From Opisthocomus hoazin (Eukaryota; Chordata; Aves; Opisthocomiformes; Opisthocomidae), in contig NC_134439.1 in the NCBI RefSeq assembly GCF_030867145.1, forward strand, positions 5,431,379 through 5,495,378: DNA of 64,000 nucleotides, given 5' to 3'. A program made the position numbers and the translations under genes. The notes beneath the pieces are model-generated. The model had not been told where the DNA came from and did no database searches. It worked only from the letters and a program-made list of their open reading frames with translations. Positions 44,627-53,200 of the stretch are shown in pieces. Every line of letters starts with the position of its first letter. Position 1 is the first letter of the stretch.

Positions 44627-47600
44627 CTGGCAAGAGAGAAGAGGTCAGAGCGGAGAAGGGATCAGGGGAAGACACAGGGCCCGCGGAGCCCGCCTGTCTC
44701 CATGTCCACTGCTGCCTCCAGCACAGCGGGGGCTGCTTCCCCTCGGCACAGCCCCACCGCAGCCCCTCGCTTCCAGCCAGCTCAGCCGCAGAAGCAGCCC
44801 CTCGCCCCTGCACCAAGCCCAGAGCGGGAGAGGGAGGGGAAACAGCCACCAGCGAGAGGCAGAGGGTGCTGGCAGCTGCGGGACGCATGAAGCTGCGCTG
44901 CCTGGGTACCTACCCATCAGCCTGGGCTGCTGCGCTCCCTCAAACCCCTTCCTTAAAACCAGAAGGGCTCTATTTAAAAACAGGTCTCTCGCTGGAGTCC
45001 AGACACCTCTTTCCTCCTGCTATTTGAAAACCAAGATGAAGAAACACGGGCACTGGGTGGTGCAGGCAGCCAGACCCAGCCTCCTGCTCGGCAGGGAAAT
45101 ACCTCGTCCGAGGGGCAGCGGGACGCAGAGCAGCTCTGCCAGGCACACCGGGCTGCCGGGGGGCACCGCCGGGCACCCCGTGCCCACCGCAGCACCCAAA
45201 CACTCAGGTGACGTCTGTGCATGTTCAGCTCCCGGCAGGGAGCTGCAGCAGTGGCAGGCTGAGGATGCCATCCCTCTCCTCCCAGGTCAGCTCCGGGCTG
45301 CAGAAAACCCTCGACGGGGTGCAGGAGGGGCAGCCACCCCGCAGGGAGATGCCCCATTAATTCCCCAGCAGGCACTCTGATGGGCATGAAGAATGGCAGA
45401 AGCCACTCACGCTGCAAGGACCAAGACAAGACGCGCAGAAAGGCTGAGCTCTGAAAGCTTCTAAAGGCTCCTCACTCCCCAGAGATTAAGGGAGGAAAGC
45501 AGCCAAAGACCTTGGTAGATCTCAGCTTTGAGAGACTCAAGCTCTCTTCTGCTAAGCCTTGGCCACGGGCAGGACAGGGCACCTCCCGGCCAGCCTGGAA
45601 GGCAGGACAGACGGCTGGTGACAGCCCGAGATGCCCAGCTCCGCTCGCCTAAGCCTGGGAATGCCACCCATTCAGCATGCAGGGCTGCGGAACGCGGGCT
45701 CAGCTTCATTCCCTCAGCCGACTGCAGCAAGGATGGTGAGGTAAATTCAAAAAACATTCAAGGGTCCCTAGAAACCCTGGCAGCTCCTCTCATTTCACGG
45801 CAGAGGCTGTTCACTGCTGGTGAAAAGTCCCTTGCATGGGCACCAACCACTTCAGATCAGGCCATGGGCAGACCCACAGCTGCAAGCACTGACAAGGGGA
45901 GGTGCAGGCAGCGAGTCAGCAGCTGCCTCCGAGCTCTGCCAGGAGCCAGGCCTGCAGCTCTGCAGAGAGGGACCTGGGTGTCCTGGTGGACGACAGCGTG
46001 ACCATGAGCCAGCAGCGTGCCCTGGGTGCCAAGAAGGCCAGTGGGATCCTGGGGTGCATCAAGAGGAGTGTGGGCAGCAGGGCGAGGGAGGTTCTCCGTC
46101 CCCTCTACACTGCCCTAGTGAGGCCCCATCTGGAGTACTGCGTCCAGTTCTTGGCTCCCCAGTTCAAGAAAGATGAGAAGCTACTGGAGAGAGTCCAGCA
46201 GAGGGCTACGAGGATGAGGAGGGGACTGGAGCATCTCTCCTGCGAGGAGAGGCTGAGGGAGCTGGGCTTGTTCAGCCTGGAGAAGAGAAGGCTGCGAGGG
46301 GACCTTCGAAATGCCTCTAAATATCTGCAGGGTGGGTGTCAGGAGGACGGGGCCAGACTCTTTCCAGTGGTGCCCAGCGACAGGACAAGGGGCAACGGGC
46401 ACAAACTGGAGCAGAGGAACCTCCAGCTGAACATGAGGAAGAACTTCTTCCCTCTGAGGGTGACGGAGCCCTGGCCCAGGCTGCCCAGGGAGGCTGTGGA
46501 GTCTCCTTCTCTGGAGATATTCCAGCCCCGCCTGGATGCGGTGCTGTGCAGCCTGCTCTGGGTGACCCTGCTTGGGCAGGGGGTTGGGCTGGGTGACCCA
46601 CAGAGGTCCCTGCCAACCCCCAACATGCTGGGATTCTGTGATTCTGTGACACCCCCGGGGCCGGTCCTCCCCCGCCTGCGTTACCTGCCACGCAGGTCCC
46701 CTCCCGGCAGCAGCGCGGGGCGATTCTCCTCCTCCTGCGCCCAGCCGCAGTTGGACATGGCGTAGTGCAGGATGGCTTCTGTCACCGTCTGCGAGCCCTG
46801 GCCTTGCACACACGCCTCTATCTCGGGGACCGAGAGCTGGCTCTGCAGGAAAAGGTGCAGCCGGCTGTCGGAGAGCAGGACCACGTTCTGCACAACCCTG
46901 CGCACAGAAAGATGAGGGTGGGTGAGGCAGGAGCCCAGAGCACGCTGAGCCCTGCCCCATCCCACCAAGGTGACCATTGACAGCTCCACTGCCACCTCAT
47001 AGCCAGCAAGACACAAATGCTCTACTCACTTCTCCAGGAACTGCTGCAGCCCCTGTCTCCGCTTCTCGACAAACTCATCCGTGCTGCCCACGAAGAAGGT
47101 GGATTTCCCAGGCAGCTCTGGGACAGGCCTGCGGGCACAGAGCGGAGGCAGCAGCTCAGGGTCAGATCATCCCAGAGCAAGGAGACACAGGGTCACCATG
47201 ACAGCAGCAGCCAGGACCCAGGAGCTCAGGTATCCTGTGTCCCTGCCTGGGGTTTCCATCCACACGTGTTCAGAGAGCATTTGGGATCCCCAGGGCAATG
47301 GAAACAGCGTCTGGCTGCAGGTTGGGGAAAGGAGGGAGCACAAGGCATGCTTACACCAAGCCAGCATTCTTCTGGAGCTGCCTCCTCAGCCACACGAATT
47401 CACGGTACCGGCGCCGCACACATGAGGTCTTGGCAGTGAAGGCCTTGCTGTTGGTCTGCAAAAAACAACCCACCGTGGAAATCATCCACACGAGTGAGCG
47501 GCAGCAAGGCAGAGGAGGGCACGGTCTCGCCTGCGCAGACCCCTGAGCTCAGTGACTAGGGGAACCCCTCGAAGCACCGGGCTTTGGGGGAGCTGAAAGC

Positions 47601-48175
47601 GCCCAGAAAACCCGAGCAGGCTCCAGGGGAGCAGCTGAGTCTCAGACCCACACAGAGACAGCGCAGGAGGAGGGATGGGCTGCTGAGAACTCCCTCTTCT
47701 TCACGGCTCCTTCCATCCCCACTCGGCACAGCCAGAGAACTCTGCTCCCGAGCCTCACGTACGGCATGAGCGAGCTCTGCAGCTCAGCCCTCTGTCCCTG
47801 CCGCAACTCACGTGGAGGAAGATTTTATAATCCACATAGGAGTTCCAGGAGCCTTCGTTCTGCACCCGCGGGTCCTGGACACGCACCGTGGTCAGCTCCT
47901 GCGGCAGAAACACTGCCTGAGGGCGGGGGCCCTGCTCAGGGGGGCTCCCGGGGATGGGTACCCCCACCACGCTGGCTTGTCCGGCCATCCCGCCCCACGG
48001 GCAGCGCAGGCACCGTCCCGCTCACCAGCTCTGCCCCACGAGCGCTGCCCAACCTCCCCCCGCCTCGACACAGCGCTCAGCCGAGACCTCCCGCTTCCAG
48101 CGCTGCCAGACCCCAGCCAGGAACACACAAAACCCGTGGCAGAAAGGGTCTTACTTCCTCTCGGTTCTCCAACAT
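44485..48175 (-). CDS. SNX11: SNX11 sorting nexin, complete CDS
   Basis: Six coding exons in transcript order: 48155-48175, 47812-47898, 47355-47455, 47030-47128, 46685-46897 and 44485-44626. All junctions are GT..AG with matching phases, and the sum is 663 nt (220 residues plus TGA). The PX domain spans about residues 8-125: [24 protein letters not shown], the phosphoinositide-binding [11 protein letters not shown], the proline loop PVPELPGKS, and [12 protein letters not shown]. It is followed by the extended-PX helices [14 protein letters not shown] and [17 protein letters not shown]. By family knowledge SNX11 binds PI3P/PI(3,5)P2 on endosomes and affects trafficking to lysosomes. The SNX10 paralogue is excluded by the [11 protein letters not shown] and NCGWAQEE segments. 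The tail is about 50 residues shorter than human (270 aa). Confidence 0.94.
44627..46684 (-). other. SNX11: SNX11 last intron with CR1 insertion
   Basis: 2.06 kb. GC-rich, with the CR1 copy at 45955-46649 occupying a third of it. A 366-codon plus-strand frame (44280-45380) overlaps the last exon in antisense and resembles nothing known. Confidence 0.85.
45955..46649 (+). mobile_element. CR1 LINE, 5'-truncated 3' end
   Basis: The plus-strand frame reads [60 protein letters not shown] and [18 protein letters not shown]: the C-terminal end of CR1 ORF2, without the catalytic domain. It terminates in GATTCTGTGATTCTGTGA at 46632-46649, the CR1 octamer tail. Open over most of its length and close to the copies at 23.3 and 60.9 kb, so relatively young. 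Confidence 0.95.
46685..46897 (-). CDS. SNX11: SNX11 coding exon: extended PX helices
   Basis: 213 nt encoding [57 protein letters not shown] and a short GR-rich end; donor gtaacg. The 3' end of a CR1 element lies only about 35 bp downstream of this donor in transcript direction. Confidence 0.95.
47030..47128 (-). CDS. SNX11: SNX11 coding exon: PX proline loop and helix
   Basis: 99 nt encoding [19 protein letters not shown] and [13 protein letters not shown]; donor gtgagt splits the lysine codon. The PELPGK loop and RRQGL helix are PX hallmarks. Confidence 0.96.
47355..47455 (-). CDS. SNX11: SNX11 coding exon: PX phosphoinositide-binding motif
   Basis: 101 nt encoding [20 protein letters not shown] then [13 protein letters not shown]. 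The RRRYREF motif supplies the arginine that contacts the 3-phosphate in PX domains. The donor splits the valine codon of GLV|PVP. Confidence 0.96.
47456..47811 (-). other. SNX11: SNX11 intron, nothing further seen
   Basis: A 356-bp GC-rich intron between PX exons. Confidence 0.9.
47812..47898 (-). CDS. SNX11: SNX11 coding exon: PX domain beta strands
   Basis: 87 nt encoding [20 protein letters not shown] and YVDYKIFLH; donor gtgagt. Almost identical to the human protein from TVRVQDP to KIFLH. Confidence 0.96.
48155..48175 (-). CDS. SNX11: SNX11 first coding exon (start codon)
   Basis: Encodes MLENREE, aligning with human MSENQEQEE, and ends at donor gtaaga. The exon itself starts at 48203 after the acceptor tctctgtccag. 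An out-of-frame ATG opens the exon and its stop lies one base before this start. The SNX11 frame stays open upstream to the exon edge, so a longer N-terminus from a 5' exon is possible, as in the human MGFWCRM form. Confidence 0.82.
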
Positions 48176-48176
48176 C

Positions 48177-48203
48177 CTAGAGCCAGAGCCCAGCGGGAAA
48201 CAT
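48177..48203 (-). CDS. Upstream ORF in SNX11 5' leader (8 codons)
   Basis: ATG at 48203-48201 reads MFPAGLWL and stops with TAG at 48179-48177, leaving one G before the SNX11 ATG at 48175. The geometry is known to allow termination-reinitiation, so it may tune SNX11 translation. It depends on the acceptor at 48204 being used. Confidence 0.45.
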   Translation of the reverse strand: MFPAGLWL

Positions 48204-51200
48204 CTGGACAGAGAAAAAAAGCATTTAGTAAGGCAAGATCAGCACATCGGGGTCTCCCATGAACTCTGCATCCCCCCAGACACCTCTGCAGCCCTCCCTG
48301 ATCCTCTCTCCCCTCAGTCACTGCGAAATAGAGAGGATGTGTTCAAATCCAGCAGCCTGCAGGGGAGAGAGCATCCAGCGTTAACCTCCCATGTGCTCCT
48401 GAGGCAACGTGACCTGCTGGGCTCTCGCTGGGACATGCTGGAGAGCGTGGTGTGACAGATCTGGAGCCAGCAGCACCCTTCTCCTCCACAGCTCGTCTTC
48501 AGGTCACCCCTGCCCACAGAGAGGCACTGGGATCCTGCAGCCTTCTGGAACCACGCTCAGAAATCCCTGGATCCCGGACAGAGGTGAGCAGGGCTCCCAG
48601 CTCAGAGGGGCTGTAACCACCCGAGGATGGTCCTGCTCCCCCGGCAGATAACGGGGTCTCTGGGAGAGCTTTTCCCCCAGTGTAACTCCCATTAGCCAGG
48701 AGCAGCCTCCTGGTTGCACAGCACCGAGACCCCAGGTCCCCAGTTTGCTCCTGAAGAGTCACAACTGGGAATGCACAAGGGAGACGGGGTGGAAGAGCCG
48801 GGCCCCTCCCTGCACGGGCAGGTTTGCACTGAAATGCCAGGGGAGCCAGTTCGGCTGGGGAGGAGAAAACCCTGCTTTCCTCACCGCTTCCTTCTCCTGC
48901 AGGCCTCCCTCTCCCCGACCCCTGCCCAGCACGAGCTCGGCTGGGCCATCCGCACAGGGCAAGCAGCCAGCCCACGCCGGGACCCTGCTGCCCCTCGCCA
49001 GGGGAAACCTGCTTTTCCCCCAGGTGGATCGGACCCGCTCCCCAGCCGCCACCTCAACAAGCCTCCCATTCGCACCGGGCGCGGCTACCCCATTTCTCTC
49101 CAGCTCTTCCCCAAGTCACCCGAATAAGCAGCAATCTCACTACCACAATTTCCCCACCCAGCAAGGTTTTGTGTCTGCATTGTGACCGCTCCCCCTCGCA
49201 CCCCTCCCTAACCCCCTTCCCCTTCTCCCAGCGGGAGGCGGGGGGGCCGGCGGGCATTGGTGAAGCCCCCCAGGAGCCGCAGAGGTGCCCGGTGCCCCCC
49301 GTGCTGCCCGGCTTTCCCTGCTCAGCTTGGCCGGGAGCTGCTCGCGCTCTCCCATCGCACCAGCCGCTTCCTCCACGTCCCTCCGGGCCGTGTCAGCTCA
49401 TTTGCTGCACCATTACGTGCTCCTGCAGTAATTCCTGTTCTGCAATAACACCACGAACACAGCGCCAGGGCTTGGATGAGGGGGGGGACAGCAAGACAAC
49501 CCCCCCCCACACCCGATAAACGCACAGGCCAGCCAGCGAAACCCCTTCGGAGGCAGAGTCCCCCCCCACCGACGCGCTGCGCGGACGCAGAGCAGGATTC
49601 CTCGTCAGGGGGAGCTGGAAGACCAAGCGCGTCCCGTGTCCTGGTTTCACCTCCTCTTTGGGACTGTTTGCAAGAGGTTTTGGAGCCCTGGGACGAGCCG
49701 GCAGCTCAGGACTTCGGCTGTCACGGCCCAGGCCCCCAAGGGACTCAGCCGCCTGATGGCAGGGGCGAAGCAGCCCTTCACCTGCTCCCCATTCCTGGAC
49801 TCCTGCCTTTTAGGCCATGCGAGCTGCCAAGTGTCAGGCAGCGCTGGAAACTCAGCCTTTATTTATACACTCGGACGTGAAGCAAAGCTCTGCTGAAGAC
49901 GGAGCTAATTTTAGCTGGGACAAGGGGAGGGGCCGAGCCACAAACCGCGCTTTAAAAATCCGGCTCCACCGGTTTGCAGGCACTTTTCTGCCAGACTTCA
50001 GCCCTCCGATTCCACCCGTGGAGCACACAGCGCGTTAACAGCAGCCGAGAGGAGTTTCAGGGCAGAGAGCAAAAGACCCAGGCCCGATCCGAGACACCTC
50101 CGAGGAACCGAGCTCTCCTGGAGTCGGGTCAGGCTCCTGCTGTTTGCAGTTTGAGCTGTAAAAGGGAGGGTGAGGGGAACCTACCAAAAAAAAAAAACAA
50201 CCCCAAAACCCCAAACCCCACACTTCAGCGCAGATGATTCTTCCCCTGGGGAAGGAGAGGAGCAAAGGAGCCAAATGTGACGCGAGTCACTTTGCTCAGC
50301 GCCGTAATGGGGGGGGGGTCTCCGATCCTCCCCCATGCTGGGGGCTCCCAGCCAGAACCAGTTCAGCAGCAGAACTTGACCATTACGCTCCCCGGCCTCC
50401 CCAGGGGAGGCTGCTGCCGTCCCGTTGCTTTTAAAGCTCCTTGCTCTGCATAACAGCCCTGCCTAGATTAAAAATGCAGGAGGGAGAAGAGAGAGACTCA
50501 GAAATTACCTAATAGAACAGCGGAGGGTTGCCAGGAAGGGGAATTTAATTTCCCAGCTACGGAAAGAGTGCTCCGGACAGCAGAGGGATGCGGGGGGAAG
50601 AGGGCTCTCCGCAGCCAGCAAGGAGGGGACAGGCTGCGGGGGGAAATACCGAGATCAGAGAGCCCGAGCGCTCACGTCTTTTACCTCCACTTTCATCCAG
50701 AGTTGTACTAAGAAACGCATAATCTCATTTACACTTTATTTGGAGTTAATTGATCTTAACTTGATAAATCAACTTAAACTCAGTGGAGAAAGCTCCGAGC
50801 CAGCTTTAAGCGGTTACACCAAATCCTCTTTCAGGGCTTTTGCTTAAAGCCTCGGTTCGAGGGGCCCTGGGACACGCGGTTGGGGTTTGGTTTAATCTTC
50901 CTCCAATTTGCATTTCGGTGTTTCCAGGGCTCGTGCTTTCGACATCTCCCAGCTAGAAGGAAGCCGCACTGGAACGCCCCGCGTCCACGCTCCCGGGCCC
51001 TCGGGACTGCCGCCCACCCAGGACACGGCAGCCCGGGGGCTGAACCGGCTGCAGACCCGCTGCCCGGTGGGTCGCCTGCCCCAGGCCCGTGCTCATGCCG
51101 CTGACCGAGAAAGCGTTCGCCTCTCGCTGGCTCTCTGCTCTCCCCCGTGCTGACTCCGACACGGCCTCGGCAGCGCTCTCTGTCCCCCCATAACCACAGG

Positions 51201-51732
51201 ACCCGCATCCAAAGCTCCTCAGCACCCACCTGCAGAGCTCAGCCCGGCTCCGAGCTCCCTCCCTCAGCTCCGGGCTGGCCGAGGGACCCCGGCCCGAGGT
51301 TTGAGGGGAGCCCCCCGGCAGGGAGGAAGGGAACGAGCCCCTCTGTGCCCGCTCCAGCTGGTGCGGGCAGAACTGTCCCCACCCGCGACCGCGGAGGATT
51401 CTCCGGGGTCGCCGAGGAAGCGGCCCCGCAGCGGGAGCCCCTCGGGCCGTCCCCAGCCAGCCCAAGGCCGCCACGAGGGCCGGACCCCCCACCGCGCTAA
51501 CGGCAACCCCGGGAGCAGGGGCTGGGCCCCGGCGCGGCTCCCGGGGCTCCACGGCCGCTGGGCCGCCCGCCACGGCCCAGCCCCGCCGGAGGAGGCCGCG
51601 GAGAGGGGCGAGGCCCAGCCGCGCCGAGGGTCTCCCGGCAGGGGCTGGTCGCTGCCTCCCGCAGGGCTCGGAGGAGGCCCGGGCCTGCCACCCCCGCCGC
51701 CGGGCCCCCCCACCGCCGCCGGGCCCCCTCAC
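48204..51732 (-). other. SNX11: SNX11 5' intron (probable)
   Basis: 3.5 kb between the start-codon exon and the CpG-island promoter. No further exon firmly recognised; several minus-strand donor-like sites near the island (for example the CAG/GTGGGT reading at about 51221-51240) leave room for alternative leader exons. Contains an AT-rich block at about 50690-50830. Otherwise GC-rich. Confidence 0.6.
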
Positions 51733-51800
51733 CTCCTCACGCAGGCCGCGGTCCCTTTAAGCGGCGCAGCGGCGCGGCGGCCTTATAGCTAAGGAGGCGC
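51733..51800 (-). other. SNX11: Candidate SNX11 non-coding first exon
   Basis: Minus-strand reading ends ...CCTGCGTGAGGAG/GTGAGG, a strong donor inside the CpG island, with ETS-type GGAAGCGGAAG and the ZNF143 motif just upstream. The transcription start is a guess near 51800. Confidence 0.4.
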
Positions 51801-51818
51801 TTCCGCTTCCTGCGCGGG

Positions 51819-51839
51819 GCATGCTGGGAGCTGTAGTCC
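51819..51839 (-). promoter_or_regulatory. ZNF143/Staf-like site 1
   Basis: The minus strand reads GGACTACAGCTCCCAGCATGC, an excellent match to the ACTACAnnTCCCAGCATGC Staf/ZNF143 consensus. Confidence 0.75.
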
Positions 51840-51987
51840 ATCCCCTCAGGCAGCCCGGGCCCTGCGGCTGAGGGCGGCTTCCCCGAGGGCCCCGACCACG
51901 CCACGCCGCGGTGCGATCCCCACCGAGACGGCGCGGCTGGGCCTAACCGGGAAGGCCCGCGGCAGGGCTGCGGAAGAGGAACGGTAG

Positions 51988-52006
51988 ACTACGGCTCCCG
52001 GTGTGC
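51988..52006 (+). promoter_or_regulatory. ZNF143/Staf-like site 2
   Basis: ACTACGGCTCCCGGTGTGC, a diverged version of the same consensus, followed by CCCGCGG. Confidence 0.6.
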
Positions 52007-52029
52007 CCCGCGGCGGCGAGGGGGATGAA

Positions 52030-52049
52030 ACTACAGCTCCCAGGGTGCC
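52030..52049 (+). promoter_or_regulatory. ZNF143/Staf-like site 3
   Basis: ACTACAGCTCCCAGGGTGCC, followed by CCGCGG, starting 42 bp after site 2 and sharing its flanks, as if the segment had been duplicated. Confidence 0.65.
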
Positions 52050-52078
52050 CCGCGGCGGGCGGGCGGGCGCGGGTCGCG

Positions 52079-52088
52079 GCGCAGGCGC
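52079..52088. promoter_or_regulatory. NRF1-like site
   Basis: GCGCAGGCGC palindromic core followed by AGTGCGCGCGG. Confidence 0.55.
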
Positions 52089-52099
52089 AGTGCGCGCGG

Positions 52100-52227
52100 C
52101 GGGTACTGGGGCTGGCCGGGCTCTTTTGTTCGAGGGAGGCGGAGGGAGAGCGGCCAGGCCCGCGCCGCCACCGCACCCGGCCCCGCAGGCCCCTTCCCCT
52201 CGGCGACGGTTGGCGGGGCTGTGCAAG
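52100..52227 (+). other. CBX1: Candidate CBX1 non-coding first exon
   Basis: CpG-rich sequence ending GGGGCTGTGCAAG/GTGAGC, a strong donor, downstream of the ZNF143 and NRF1 sites. The 5' end is inferred. It would splice to the acceptor at 60178. Confidence 0.5.
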
Positions 52228-52259
52228 GTGAGCGGGCGGCGCCGGGGTGGAGCTGGGCG

Positions 52260-52960
52260 TTACTGGGTGAGGGGGGGGCTGAGGGGGGGGAAGGGTGTGA
52301 GGTGGCGGTTGGGGGGGGCTGAGGTGGCGGGGGGGGGTGTGAAGTGGCGGTTGAGGCGGGGGGTGTGAGGTGGCGGGGGGGTGTGAGGTGGCGGGGGGGG
52401 GCGATGGCGTTTGAGGGGTGGGATGCGGGGGGGGGGTTGGGGTGCTGAGAGAAGCATTTGGGGGGGGGTCGCGGGTGCTGACAGGGCCGTGGCCATCAAA
52501 GGGGCCGCGGGGTGGGGGGGGGGGGTGGGGAAGTCGGGTCTCGTCGTGGGGAGGGGCTGGGCCCGGCCGGTTCGTAGGGGAGGGGGAGGCCCTGAGCCCG
52601 GCGGGGGGGGGGGGGGGCAGGGGAGAGAGGTGTGTCTTGGGGGGCTGGGATGGGGTGAGGGGCTGCTGCGGAGGGGCTGGGGAAACGGGGAGGGGGTGTC
52701 TGGGCTGGGGAGGGGAAAGCGTCCTTCGGGAGGGGAGGGGCTGGAGCAGGGTCTGTGCTCGGGGGAGAGGCGGCGTTTGGAGGGGCTGGGGGTCGAAGAG
52801 CCGCTGGTGGGGAGGGGAAGGGGAGGGAGGTGTTGCCTTGGCGGGGGGGGGGATTAGGGGGAGGCAGGCTCCGGGAGCGGGGAGGGGACGAGTGAGGCTT
52901 TTGGCGGGGAGAATGAGCGGGAAGCTGGTCAGCAGGGCAGGCAGCGAGGGGGGGCGGGGG
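52260..52960. repeat. G-rich low-complexity region
   Basis: Dense G-runs of 5-13 on the plus strand with GAGGTGGCGGGGGGGTGTGAG-type imperfect repeats (about 52290-52400). Strong G-quadruplex potential in the nascent CBX1 RNA just after exon 1. Confidence 0.8.
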
Positions 52961-52978
52961 GGGGGGGGAGGTACTAGG

Positions 52979-53200
52979 GGAGAGCTGCTGGGGAGCGAAC
53001 TGGGAGGCTGTGGGGCTGGGGGAGAGCTGCTGGGGAGCGAACTGGGAGGCTGTGGGGCTGGGGGAGAGCTGCTGGGGAGCGAACTGGGAGGCTGTGGAGC
53101 TGGAGGAGAGCTGCTGGGGAGCGAACTGGGAGGCTGTGGGGCTGGAGGAGAGCTGGGGAGCGAACTGGGGGGCCATGGGGCTGGGGGAGAGCTGCTGGGG
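52979..53200. repeat. Minisatellite, 42-bp unit, about 5-6 copies
   Basis: AGAGCTGCTGGGGAGCGAAC plus TGGGAGGCTGTGGGGCTGGGGG repeats at 52981, 53023, 53065, 53107, 53149 (this unit 39 bp) and 53188. Unrelated to the 42-bp array in SKAP1. The frame stays open (GESCWGANWEAVGL) only because the unit is divisible by three. Confidence 0.94.

Larger units (their letters stand above)
51200..52270. promoter_or_regulatory. CpG-island bidirectional promoter SNX11 / CBX1
   Basis: CpG-dense block between divergent SNX11 (-) and CBX1 (+). It contains one ZNF143-type site toward SNX11, two toward CBX1, an NRF1-type GCGCAGGCGC at 52079-52088 and tandem ETS-type cores at about 51799-51811. No TATA box is evident. 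Typical housekeeping divergent promoter architecture. Confidence 0.75.

Noticed and set aside
44485-48175. Assignment to SNX10 instead of SNX11
   Set aside because: [20 protein letters not shown] and NCGWAQEE match SNX11; SNX10 differs at these points.
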